Of a DNA stretch of 64,000 bases, positions 43,352-50,968 are shown piece after piece. Where the stretch lies: the NCBI GenBank assembly GCA_903828515.1, contig CAIKMD010000007.1, positions 1,144,706 through 1,208,705 of the forward strand, written 5' to 3'. Position numbers and translations under genes: made by a program. Numbering within the stretch: position 1 is the stretch's first letter; every line of letters starts with the position of its first letter. The notes below the pieces were generated by a model. That model was given only the letters and a program-made list of their open reading frames with translations, was not told the origin of the DNA and made no database searches. The DNA comes from an uncultured Rhodospirillales bacterium (GTDB lineage Bacteria; Pseudomonadota; Alphaproteobacteria; ATCC43930; CGMCC-115725).

Positions 43352-44334
43352 TGACCAACCCGTCGCTGTCGTTTGCCTGCGGCCTATACGATCGCGTCCT
43401 GCCGCTCTATACCGGCGAGGTCAAACCGGTGGGCTTCGATCTCAATTTCTGCGCGATCAATGGCCCGCGCGAGATTTTCGACCGGATGGGCGGCGGGCTC
43501 GAATTCGATTCATCGGAATTTTCGAGTTCGGAATTCATCGCACGCTATGCTACCGGCAATACGCCGTTCATCGCGATCCCCAATTTTCCCTCGCGCGTGT
43601 TCCGCCACAGCATGATCACGATCAACAAGCGGTCGGGGATAAAGTCGCCCAAGGACCTCGAAGGCAAGCGCGTCGGCACCGCGCTCTATACCCAGACGGC
43701 GGCGATTTTCATCCGCGGCATGCTGCAGCACGATTACGGCGTCGACCTGTCGAAGATCCATTGGGTGCAGGGCGCGCTCAACCATGTCGGCAGCCACGGC
43801 AATCCCTCGGCGCCGCCGCTACTGAAGCCGGTCGATATCGAGATCGCCGATCACAACCGCTCGCTCTCGGACCTGATCGATAAGGGCGAGATCGACGCGA
43901 TTGCGGCGACCAACCTGCCGGCCTCGATGAAGCACAATTCCGACATCGTTCGCTTGTTTCCGAATTACCGCGAGGTCGAGCGCGACTATTTCAAGCGCAC
44001 CGGCATTTTCCCGATCATGCACCTTGTCGCGATGCGCAAGGATACGGCGGCGAAATATCCCTTCGCGCCGACCAGCCTCTATGACGCCCTGAAAGCGTCG
44101 CGCCAGCGCGCCCTGGCGCTGCAGCGCGAAACCGGCGCGTTGCGCTACATGCTGCCGTGGATGACCGCCGATCTCGACGAAATCGACGAGGTCTTCGGCG
44201 GCGACTGCTGGCCCGACGGCGTCGATGCCAATCGCAAGACGCTCGATGCGCTCGTGACCTACATGTACGAGCAGCACATGATTCCGAAACCGATTCCGCT
44301 CGATGACTTGTTCATCAAGACCTACGACCATTGA
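43351..44334 (+). CDS. 4,5-dihydroxyphthalate decarboxylase-like protein
   Basis: A 327-residue protein with a binding-protein fold but no signal peptide, close in pattern to 4,5-dihydroxyphthalate decarboxylases of phthalate degradation. The start LSFACGLYDRVLPLYTGEV is followed by FDSSEFSSSEFIARYATGN near residues 51-69, FIAIPNFPSRVFRHSMI near 73 and RVGTALYTQTAAIFIRGML near 108, typical of the family. The enzyme removes one carboxyl group from dihydroxyphthalate to give protocatechuate; a related aromatic acid could be the true substrate. Its ATG overlaps the stop of the bicupin dioxygenase gene by one base. The class II aldolase follows 15 bases later. Confidence 0.85.
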   Translation: MTNPSLSFACGLYDRVLPLYTGEVKPVGFDLNFCAINGPREIFDRMGGGLEFDSSEFSSSEFIARYATGNTPFIAIPNFPSRVFRHSMITINKRSGIKSPKDLEGKRVGTALYTQTAAIFIRGMLQHDYGVDLSKIHWVQGALNHVGSHGNPSAPPLLKPVDIEIADHNRSLSDLIDKGEIDAIAATNLPASMKHNSDIVRLFPNYREVERDYFKRTGIFPIMHLVAMRKDTAAKYPFAPTSLYDALKASRQRALALQRETGALRYMLPWMTADLDEIDEVFGGDCWPDGVDANRKTLDALVTYMYEQHMIPKPIPLDDLFIKTYDH

Positions 44335-44349
44335 AGGAGCGCCTGACCG

Positions 44350-45087
44350 ATGAGCGATCTCGACCAAGCCCTGAAAAATCTCGTCATCGCCAATCGTATT
44401 CTGGCGCATCAGAACGTCGTCGATGCCTATGGCCATGTCAGCATGCGGCATCCGACCAATCCCACTCATTTCCTTCTGTCGCGCTCGCGCAGCCCCGAGC
44501 TGGTGACCGAAGACGACATCATGGAATTCACCCTCGACGGCAAGGTCGTCGGCAACGACAAGCGTCCGCCTTACCTCGAACGGTTCATCCACGGATCGCT
44601 CTATGAGTCGCGTTCCGACGTGCATGCGGTGGTGCACAGCCACGCGGAAGAGACTCTGCCCTTCGGCCTGACCGACGTGCCGCTGAAGCCGGTCATCCAT
44701 GTCGCTAGTTCGATGGGCGCCACGATCCCGGTCTGGGACATCGCCGAAAAATTCGGCTCGAACACCAATCTCCTCGTGACAAACGTCGATCAGGGCCGCG
44801 ATCTGGCCACAAGGCTGGGCAAGGGGCGGATCGCCCTGATGCGTGGTCACGGCTTCGCCGCGGCCGGCGGCACCGTGATGGATGTGGTCCGGCTCTCGGT
44901 TTACCTGCCGGTCAACGCAAGGGTGATGACGGCGGCGATGCGCCTGAGCCCCAATTTTAAGGCGCTCGCGCCCGGCGAGATCGAAGTGGCTGCCGCTTTT
45001 AATCCCAAGGCCCCCGAATCCTGGCGGGCCTGGGAATACTGGGCGCGCCGTGCCGGCGTGGGCGAACGTCTGGGCGAAATGCCCTGA
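44350..45087 (+). CDS. Class II aldolase/adducin family protein, second copy
   Basis: A 245-residue zinc-dependent class II aldolase-fold protein. Zinc ligands are in VVHSHAEETLPFG near residue 95 and MRGHGFAAAGGTV near 164. VVDAYGHVSMRHP near 25 and FLLSRSRSPELV near 40 are the substrate-binding blocks. Such proteins also occur in phthalate pathways, as alternative dihydroxy-acid decarboxylases, so it may act on the same ring acid as the preceding gene. AAGGAG lies ten bases before the ATG. It closes the enzyme part of the block, and an ABC transporter set begins 87 bases later past a GC-rich hairpin. It differs clearly from the aldolase at 15133. Confidence 0.9.
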   Translation: MSDLDQALKNLVIANRILAHQNVVDAYGHVSMRHPTNPTHFLLSRSRSPELVTEDDIMEFTLDGKVVGNDKRPPYLERFIHGSLYESRSDVHAVVHSHAEETLPFGLTDVPLKPVIHVASSMGATIPVWDIAEKFGSNTNLLVTNVDQGRDLATRLGKGRIALMRGHGFAAAGGTVMDVVRLSVYLPVNARVMTAAMRLSPNFKALAPGEIEVAAAFNPKAPESWRAWEYWARRAGVGERLGEMP

Positions 45088-45096
45088 CGGGAATTT

Positions 45097-45131
45097 CCGG
45101 CCCCGAATCCCACTCTGGACACGGGGGCCGG
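45097..45131 (+). other. GC-rich hairpin between the aldolase and ABC genes
   Basis: CCGGCCCC (45097-45104) pairs perfectly with GGGGCCGG (45124-45131) around a 19-base loop. It has no U-tract, so it may be an RNA-stability or attenuation element rather than a full terminator. It lies 10 bases after the aldolase stop. Confidence 0.35.
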
Positions 45132-45174
45132 GTCCGGACATAAATCTCCCATAAACAGGGGGACAGGGGAGGCA

Positions 45175-45954
45175 ATGAAGCGGCACCGGCTACTGATCGA
45201 CCGGATACTGGTCTGCATCGCGCTGCTGGCTCTATGGCAGCTCGCGAGCTGGTATTTCGGCGTCTATTGGGTGAGCACGCCCCGCCTGACCATCGTGAAA
45301 TTCTACAACTCGATGATGAGTGGCGAGATGCTGCGTCACGCCGGGTATACGATCGAGGAAGCCTTCATCGGCGCCGTCATCGGCGCGGTTCCGGCCATCA
45401 TCCTGCCGTTCACGCTCCGCCGCCTGCCGGGCTGGGTTTCGGTGATCGACCCGTTCATGGTCGGCGGCTATGGCGCGCCGAAACTGGCCTTGGCCCCGCT
45501 GTTCATTTTGTGGTTCGGCATCGGTATCGAATCGAAGATCGCGCTGGTCGCCAGCGTGGTGTTCTTCATCGAGTATTTCAGCACCCTCTCGGGCGTCCGC
45601 TCGCTCGACGCCAAGCTGGTGCAGATGGCGCAACTGGTGGGCGCCAACGAGCGTCAGGTCGCCCGCCATATCGTGTTTCCGGGCGCGGTGCCCAACATCT
45701 TCGCCGGATTGCGCATTGCCTTGCCCTACGGCATCGGCGCGGCGGTGATTGCCGAACTGATCTCGTCCAATCGCGGCCTCGGCTATCTGGTGCAGATCGG
45801 GGCGATGAATTTCGATATCACCCAGGTCTTTGCCGCGATCCTCGGCGCCACCTTCGTGGTGCTGGCGGTCGGCTGGTTCGTCGACGAAACCGAGAAATTC
45901 CTGCTGCGCTGGCGTCCGCCCGCAGATTCCCTGATGGAACAGATCCATACCTGA
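45175..45954 (+). CDS. ABC transporter permease (SsuC/TauC type)
   Basis: A 259-residue inner-membrane protein with about six hydrophobic segments, the first at ILVCIALLALWQLASWYFGV (residues 11-30). The conserved cytoplasmic loop that contacts the ATPase is near residue 150: MAQLVGANERQVARHIVFPG, the EAA-type motif. GAAVIAELISSNRGLGYLVQ near 190 is also typical of the nitrate/taurine/sulfonate class. It forms half of the translocation pore, with the ATPase starting one base after its stop and the second permease gene after that. GGGGAGG lies before the ATG. The substrate is unknown, but the linked aromatic-acid enzymes suggest an aromatic carboxylate. Confidence 0.92.
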   Translation: MKRHRLLIDRILVCIALLALWQLASWYFGVYWVSTPRLTIVKFYNSMMSGEMLRHAGYTIEEAFIGAVIGAVPAIILPFTLRRLPGWVSVIDPFMVGGYGAPKLALAPLFILWFGIGIESKIALVASVVFFIEYFSTLSGVRSLDAKLVQMAQLVGANERQVARHIVFPGAVPNIFAGLRIALPYGIGAAVIAELISSNRGLGYLVQIGAMNFDITQVFAAILGATFVVLAVGWFVDETEKFLLRWRPPADSLMEQIHT

Positions 45955-45955
45955 C

Positions 45956-46750
45956 ATGACCGCGCCGCTTCTCGAAATCCGCAATCTCGGTAAACGCTTC
46001 GCCTCCCGCCAGGGCCGCGAGGCTGCCACTTGGGTGATTCAGGGCCTGTCCTTCTCGGTTCCCGATGGCGAGTTCCTCACCATCATCGGTCCGTCGGGCT
46101 CGGGCAAATCGACGCTGCTCAACATGATCGCGCAGATCGACGTGGCGAGCGACGGCGAGATCCTGTTCAACGGCGACAATATCGGCGTGCTCGACCAGAA
46201 ATCGCTGAAGCCCGGCCTCGACCGCCGCGTCGGCTACGTGACCCAGGACGATAATCTCCTCCCCTGGCGCACGACTCTCGACAACGTTCTGTTCCCGCTC
46301 GAGGTTCAGGGCCGGCTCGACGACAAGGCGCGCGCCCGCGCCGAATCGCTGATCAAGGCGGTCGGCCTGTCGGGCTACGAGAAATATTATCCGCATGAAT
46401 TGTCGGGCGGCATGCGCAAGCGCACCTCGCTGATCCGCACCCTGGTTTACGATCCGCCCGTCATCCTGATGGACGAACCCTTCGCGGCGGTCGATGCCCA
46501 GACGCGAACGCAGTTGCAGGAAGATCTGCTGCGTCTGTGGGAAATGGGCCGCAAGACCATCATCTTCGTCACCCACGACATCGCCGAAGCGGTGGCGCTC
46601 GGCGACCGCACCCTGGTCCTGACGAAGCAGCCGACGCGGATCGCGTCGGAGCACAAAATTCCCTTTGGTCGTCCGCGCAACGTGAAGGATATTTTCGCGC
46701 TGCCCGGCTTTGCGCAGGTTTACGAAAGCATTAGAGCGGAGATCCAATGA
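45956..46750 (+). CDS. ABC transporter ATP-binding protein (SsuB/TauB type)
   Basis: A 264-residue ATPase subunit. Walker A is GPSGSGKST (residues 45-53), the Q-loop is VTQDDNLLPWRT near 95, the signature LSGGMRKRTSL is near 145, Walker B is VILMDEPFAAVDA near 165, and the switch His is in VTHDIAEA near 200. It powers import through the two flanking permeases, which have the loops it docks on. The ATG is one base after the upstream permease stop, and its TGA overlaps the downstream ATG by four bases, so the three subunits are co-translated. Permease, ATPase, permease order suggests a heterodimeric pore. Confidence 0.95.
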   Translation: MTAPLLEIRNLGKRFASRQGREAATWVIQGLSFSVPDGEFLTIIGPSGSGKSTLLNMIAQIDVASDGEILFNGDNIGVLDQKSLKPGLDRRVGYVTQDDNLLPWRTTLDNVLFPLEVQGRLDDKARARAESLIKAVGLSGYEKYYPHELSGGMRKRTSLIRTLVYDPPVILMDEPFAAVDAQTRTQLQEDLLRLWEMGRKTIIFVTHDIAEAVALGDRTLVLTKQPTRIASEHKIPFGRPRNVKDIFALPGFAQVYESIRAEIQ

Positions 46751-47559
46751 CCGCTGCGAATGATGTCGTCTCCTCAGCGGCCCCCGCCGGGCCGCTGATT
46801 TCCCAACGCGCGCTGATCATTCTCGGGCGCTGCGTCTTTGCCGGTCTGCTGCTCTGGGCCTGGCAATGGTCGGCCAACGAGTTCGGCATCATCTTCTTCG
46901 CGCCGCCCTTGGCGGTGGTGCAGCGGCTTTACGAGATGGCCATCAGCGGCGAGATGTTCTTCGATGTCTGGGCGACGCTGCGCATTTCGATGGTCGGCTT
47001 CGTCATCGCGCTGGTTGCCGGTCTGATCTTGCCCTTCCTGCTGCGGCTGTCGGCTCGTCTGACCGAAGCGGTCGAGCCCTTCATCCTGTGGTCGCAGGGC
47101 ATCCCGAAATACGCGCTCGCGCCTTGGTTGATCCTGTGGTTCGGCATCGGCGATACGCCCAAGATCGTCATCGTCGTGCTGATGGTATTCTACGTCATCT
47201 TCATCACGACCTTCGCCGGCATCCGTGCGGTCGACCGGCGCCTGATCAACATGGCGCGGATCATGGGCGCGAACGAAACCGTTATCTCGCGCGAAGTGAT
47301 CTGGAAGTCGATGCAGCCTTTCTTCTATGCCGGCCTCAAGGTCGCGCTGCCGCGCGCCGTGGGTGCCTGCATCGTCGGTGAGTTTCTCGTCTCGACCCAG
47401 GGCGTCGGCTACTACATCGAGCATTCGCGCGAGTTGAGCGACACAGTCGGCGTATTCGCTGGGATCGTGTTGGCGACGACACTCGTCCTGGTCATCAACA
47501 TGATCGTCGAGAAGATGGAAAAAGCCGCGCTCGCGTGGCGACCGGTCGACCGGACCTGA
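46747..47559 (+). CDS. ABC transporter permease (SsuC/TauC type), second subunit
   Basis: A 270-residue inner-membrane permease, with RALIILGRCVFAGLLLWAW as first span and about six hydrophobic segments. The ATPase-contact loop NMARIMGANETVISREVIWK near residue 164 is the EAA-type motif, and AVGACIVGEFLVSTQGVGYY near 198 is typical of the class. It differs from the permease at 45175, implying a heteromeric pore. The four-base overlap with the ATPase gene indicates coupling. Two binding-protein genes lie beyond its stop on the opposite strand, the nearest 18 bases away, and are good candidates for its partners even though they are transcribed separately. Confidence 0.93.
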   Translation: MTAANDVVSSAAPAGPLISQRALIILGRCVFAGLLLWAWQWSANEFGIIFFAPPLAVVQRLYEMAISGEMFFDVWATLRISMVGFVIALVAGLILPFLLRLSARLTEAVEPFILWSQGIPKYALAPWLILWFGIGDTPKIVIVVLMVFYVIFITTFAGIRAVDRRLINMARIMGANETVISREVIWKSMQPFFYAGLKVALPRAVGACIVGEFLVSTQGVGYYIEHSRELSDTVGVFAGIVLATTLVLVINMIVEKMEKAALAWRPVDRT

Positions 47560-47577
47560 GCGCGGCGCTTCGTCCCC

Positions 47578-48591
47578 TTACTTGACGAACTTGTCGGTGA
47601 ACAGGTCGCTATAGCTCGGAAGCTTTTCTTCCGGCTTCAGCAATCCCGCCTGAATGTTGTAATTGTCGGTGTTCTCGATACCTTTTTCCGTGGGCATCGG
47701 CGGGGTCGGGGTCATTTTCATCTCGGTCTCGAACGAGGCGTGAAAGACCTTCGGATCCAAGTTCGCGAAGCGTTTCTGCAGCACCGCTTCCGCCTCGTCG
47801 GGATGCGCGTGCATCCAGGCGGCGGTTTCGACGAAGGCCGCGCCGACCGCCTTGCACAGATCGGGCTTCTTCTCGCAGGTCTCGGGCTTGGCCGCGACCA
47901 CCGTGTTGGCGAAGGGGTCGAGGCCGATCGTGTCGCCGTCGGGGCCGCTCGCCACCATCACCGCTTCGCCCTCGACGACCGGGATCAATGTCCACGGCAG
48001 CGACATGGCGAATCCGTCGATCTGCTTGGCCTTGAACGCGGCGATCATCGCCGGCGGTTCCATCGGCGCGACATGGATGTCGTCATGGGTGTAGCCCGCC
48101 TGCTTGGCGAGCAGGCCGAGATAACCGTCGATGATCGAGTTGACGCTGTCGACCGCCAGGGTGCGGCCCTTCAGGACGGCGGCGCGCTTGGCCAGCGGCG
48201 CTTGCGCGTCGAAGCCGGCCTTGTCGGCAATGTCCTTGCGGAGGACGACCTGAACCACGATTCGGTTGGTGAACTCGACGATGGCCAGGAGCTTCTGGCC
48301 GCGCGACGCGGCGCGGGTCAGCGAGACGCCCGAGGGTTGGCCGAAATCGATCGCGCCGGCGATCAGCGCGTTGATCGTGCCCAGACCGTTGATCTGAGTC
48401 GTCTTCATGTCGACACCGTGCTTTTGATAGAATTTCATGTCCTGCGCCAGGAATTCGACCATGAAGCCGAGGCTGGTCACCGGAATCGCCATCGTCGACG
48501 ACATCAGGGCTTGCTGGGCGTGCGCGGGCTGGGCGAGGGCGAGCGGTGCCGCGACGGCGGCGGCGAAGAATGCGGTACTGGGTTTCATCAT
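47578..48591 (-). CDS. Periplasmic ABC-type substrate-binding protein, pair member 1
   Basis: A 337-residue NitT/TauT-type binding protein with a Sec signal (FFAAAVAAPLALAQPAHA, cleavage near residue 25). Mature blocks are FLAQDMKFYQKHGVDMKT, NALIAGAIDFGQPSGVSLTR and LKGRTLAVDSVNS. It has two Cys near residue 237 (ETCEKKPDLC) that could form a disulfide; the paralogue at 48599 has the same pair. Its stop faces the stop of the ABC permease gene 18 bases away, so it is probably the receptor for that transporter. The ligand is unknown. It is transcribed leftward together with the paralogue, eight bases upstream. Confidence 0.88.
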   Translation of the reverse strand: MMKPSTAFFAAAVAAPLALAQPAHAQQALMSSTMAIPVTSLGFMVEFLAQDMKFYQKHGVDMKTTQINGLGTINALIAGAIDFGQPSGVSLTRAASRGQKLLAIVEFTNRIVVQVVLRKDIADKAGFDAQAPLAKRAAVLKGRTLAVDSVNSIIDGYLGLLAKQAGYTHDDIHVAPMEPPAMIAAFKAKQIDGFAMSLPWTLIPVVEGEAVMVASGPDGDTIGLDPFANTVVAAKPETCEKKPDLCKAVGAAFVETAAWMHAHPDEAEAVLQKRFANLDPKVFHASFETEMKMTPTPPMPTEKGIENTDNYNIQAGLLKPEEKLPSYSDLFTDKFVK

Positions 48592-48598
48592 CTGATCC

Positions 48599-49606
48599 TT
48601 ATTTCACGTATTCGGCGGTGAACAATCCGTCATAGGACGGCAACATCTCTTCGGGTTTCATCAGCCCGGCTTCGACATTGTAGCGATCGGCATTCTCCAG
48701 CGCCTTGGTGCTGGGCGCCGGGACGATGGGGAAAGTCTTGCGCACCGTATCGAACGACGCGGCGAGGAGTTTTTCGTCGAGCGTCGCGAAACGCTTTTTG
48801 AGCACCGCGAGCGCCTGTTCGGGATGTTCGTGGATGAAGGCAGCGGCGTCGGCGAAGGATCGGCCGACCGCCGCGCAAATCGATTTGCGCGTCTGGCACG
48901 TCTCCGGCCGCGTCAGGACGACGGTGCTGGCGAACGGCATCAGGTCGGGCAGGTCGCCGTTGTCGCCCGCCGAAATGATCGTGCCGCTTCCCGCGACGAC
49001 CGGCATCAGGGTCCACGGCACGTTGTTGGCGAAGCCGTCGATCTGGTTGCGCAGGAAAGCAGGCATCATGTCGGGCGGTGGAATGACGCCGAGATGCATG
49101 TCGTCCGCGCCGAACCCCGCGCGTTTCGCGATCAGGATGACATAGGTGTAGAGAACCGAATTGACCCCAGCCATGCCGATGGTCTTGCCCTTGAGGACCA
49201 TCGCGCGTTCCTTGAGCGAGGCCTTCGGGTCGAAATGCGCTGCCGCCAGAACCTCGTTGCGCATCACCACCTGGGTGCTCGGCCGGTCGTTGAGCTGGGC
49301 GATGGCCAGCAGGACCTGTCCCTTGGCTGCGGCTCGGGTGAGCGAGGCGCCCGAGGGTTGGCCGAAATCGACGCTGCCCGCGATCACCGCGTTGATCGTG
49401 GCGAGTCCGTCGAGTTGCACGGTCGTGACCTTGATCCCGTGCTTGGCATAGATGCCGAGATCCTGATTGAGGTACTCGTGCGCGTAGGCGAGGCTGTAGG
49501 TCGGTACCGCCATGCTGACGGGTTCGAGCTTTTCCTCGGCGGCCCGCGCGGCGCTGGCGAGGCTTAAGGCGGCGAAGGCAAAGGCAACGCTGCGGGTGAT
49601 CCCCAC
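48599..49606 (-). CDS. Periplasmic ABC-type substrate-binding protein, pair member 2
   Basis: A 335-residue paralogue of the previous gene. The signal is VAFAFAALSLASAARA, with cleavage near residue 22. It shares DFGQPSGxSLTRAA, LLAI, PWTLxPVV and the paired Cys in PETCQTRKSIC, and ends with a closely similar LLPSYDGLFTAEYVK-type tail. The internal differences are large enough that the two probably bind different or differently substituted ligands. It starts the leftward two-gene unit, divergent from the MFS transporter at 49771 with 164 bases between. GGGGAGG precedes the ATG. It presumably feeds the ABC transporter at 45175-47559, since no other permease is near. Confidence 0.88.
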   Translation of the reverse strand: MGITRSVAFAFAALSLASAARAAEEKLEPVSMAVPTYSLAYAHEYLNQDLGIYAKHGIKVTTVQLDGLATINAVIAGSVDFGQPSGASLTRAAAKGQVLLAIAQLNDRPSTQVVMRNEVLAAAHFDPKASLKERAMVLKGKTIGMAGVNSVLYTYVILIAKRAGFGADDMHLGVIPPPDMMPAFLRNQIDGFANNVPWTLMPVVAGSGTIISAGDNGDLPDLMPFASTVVLTRPETCQTRKSICAAVGRSFADAAAFIHEHPEQALAVLKKRFATLDEKLLAASFDTVRKTFPIVPAPSTKALENADRYNVEAGLMKPEEMLPSYDGLFTAEYVK

Positions 49607-49770
49607 TCGATATCCTCCCCTTATTATGCGGCCGATGCGCGGCCTGGCCGGTTGGGCAAATCATATGAGCCCGGGCCGCCCGCGCCAAGGTCAAACCAGC
49701 CACGCGGGCCCGTCGCTTGACCTTGGGGCGAAATCCGCCGATGACGGGCGCTTCGCTTGAGGGATGACCG

Positions 49771-50919
49771 GTGCCGTTCATCGTAGCCTTGTGCTTCGCC
49801 GCCTTCGCCGGATCGATCTCCTATCGCTCGCTCGATCCGATGCTGACGATGGTGGCGGGCGATTTCGACATCACGGTGCGCCAAGCGGCATTGCTGGTCT
49901 CGGCCTATGGCCTGCCTTATGCCGCGATGCAGCCGGTGCTCGGCCCGATCGCCGATGCCTATGGCAAAGCGCGGCTGATCAAGATCTGCCTGACGATTCT
50001 GACCTTGTCGGTGGCGTTGGCCGCAGTGGCACCGGGCTATTCGACGCTGATGGTATCGCGCGTGATCGCCGGCGCCGTGTCGGGTGGTATCTTTCCGGTC
50101 GGACTCGCGGTGATCGGAGACCGTACGGCGCTCGACGAGCGTCAGGTCGCGGCGAGCCGCTATCTCGTCGCGTCGATTTTCGGCCAGATGTTCGGCGCGA
50201 CCGTTGCCGGCGTCATCGCCAGCTATTTCGGCTGGCGCGTGGTGTTCTATGTCGTGACGGTGATCACGGTGGTCGTCTGCGCCATCGTGTGGCGCTTTCT
50301 CGACAGCAAGTCGGAGAAAACCTATCCGCTGACCCTCGCGGGCGCGATCGAAGGTTATCGCCAGGTGCTGGGCAATCCCGCGTCCTATATCGTCTTCGGT
50401 GCAGCCTTGGCCGAAGGCACCTTCTTCTTTTGCGTCTTTCCGTTCGTCGGCGCGATGCTGATCGAGCGTGGCGCCGGCGGTCCGGTCGCGGCCGGCGTGG
50501 CATTGGCCGGGTTCGCAGTCGGCGGCGTCATCTACGGGTCGGTCGTGCGCTACATCATCGCGGCGATCGGACAATGGTACATGATGCGCCTGGGCGGCAT
50601 CATGGCGGGCATCGCCTATCTCATCATCGCCTGGCCGATGGGCCCGGTCGGCGTAGCGCTGGTCTTCATGATCGCGGGATTCGGCTTCTATATGCTCCAC
50701 AACACGCTCCAGGCGCGGGGCACCGAACTCGCCCCCACGGCGCGTGGTTCGACCTTCGCCCTGTTCTCCGCCTCGATGTTTTTAGGCCAGGGAATCGGGC
50801 CGATTCTGGCCGGCGGGATATCGAAATTCGCCGGATTCAGTATGCTTTTCATCAGCATGGGTGTGCTGGTCGCGGCTTTGGGGCTGATTGCCGCGCACTA
50901 CCTCAAACGTCTCCCCTAG
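49771..50919 (+). CDS. MFS transporter
   Basis: A 382-residue major-facilitator protein with about twelve hydrophobic spans. The loop between spans 2 and 3 reads VLGPIADAYGKARLIKICL near residues 54-72, a variant of the MFS GxLaDrxGrr motif, and spans 4-5 contain MVSRVIAGAVSGGIFPVGLA. It belongs to the drug/arabinose-efflux-type facilitators, mostly exporters. It starts at GTG 49771 after GAGGG; an upstream open frame in another phase is a shadow. It lies 38 bases before the PLP transferase gene at 50958 in the same direction, so it may export the product of that three-enzyme cassette. Substrate and direction are inferred. Confidence 0.88.
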   Translation: MPFIVALCFAAFAGSISYRSLDPMLTMVAGDFDITVRQAALLVSAYGLPYAAMQPVLGPIADAYGKARLIKICLTILTLSVALAAVAPGYSTLMVSRVIAGAVSGGIFPVGLAVIGDRTALDERQVAASRYLVASIFGQMFGATVAGVIASYFGWRVVFYVVTVITVVVCAIVWRFLDSKSEKTYPLTLAGAIEGYRQVLGNPASYIVFGAALAEGTFFFCVFPFVGAMLIERGAGGPVAAGVALAGFAVGGVIYGSVVRYIIAAIGQWYMMRLGGIMAGIAYLIIAWPMGPVGVALVFMIAGFGFYMLHNTLQARGTELAPTARGSTFALFSASMFLGQGIGPILAGGISKFAGFSMLFISMGVLVAALGLIAAHYLKRLP

Positions 50920-50947
50920 CAAGCAATTATTAACCATGCCGGGTTGA

Positions 50948-50968
50948 CCATCGGTGCATGACCGATGG
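50948..50968 (+). promoter_or_regulatory. Hairpin presenting the start codon of the PLP transferase gene
   Basis: CCATCGGT (50948-50955) pairs perfectly with ACCGATGG (50961-50968). The 5-base loop GCATG holds the ATG at 50958. No Shine-Dalgarno-like sequence precedes this start. In RNA the start codon would sit in a hairpin loop, and in DNA the site is also a palindrome that a regulator could bind. Confidence 0.5.
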
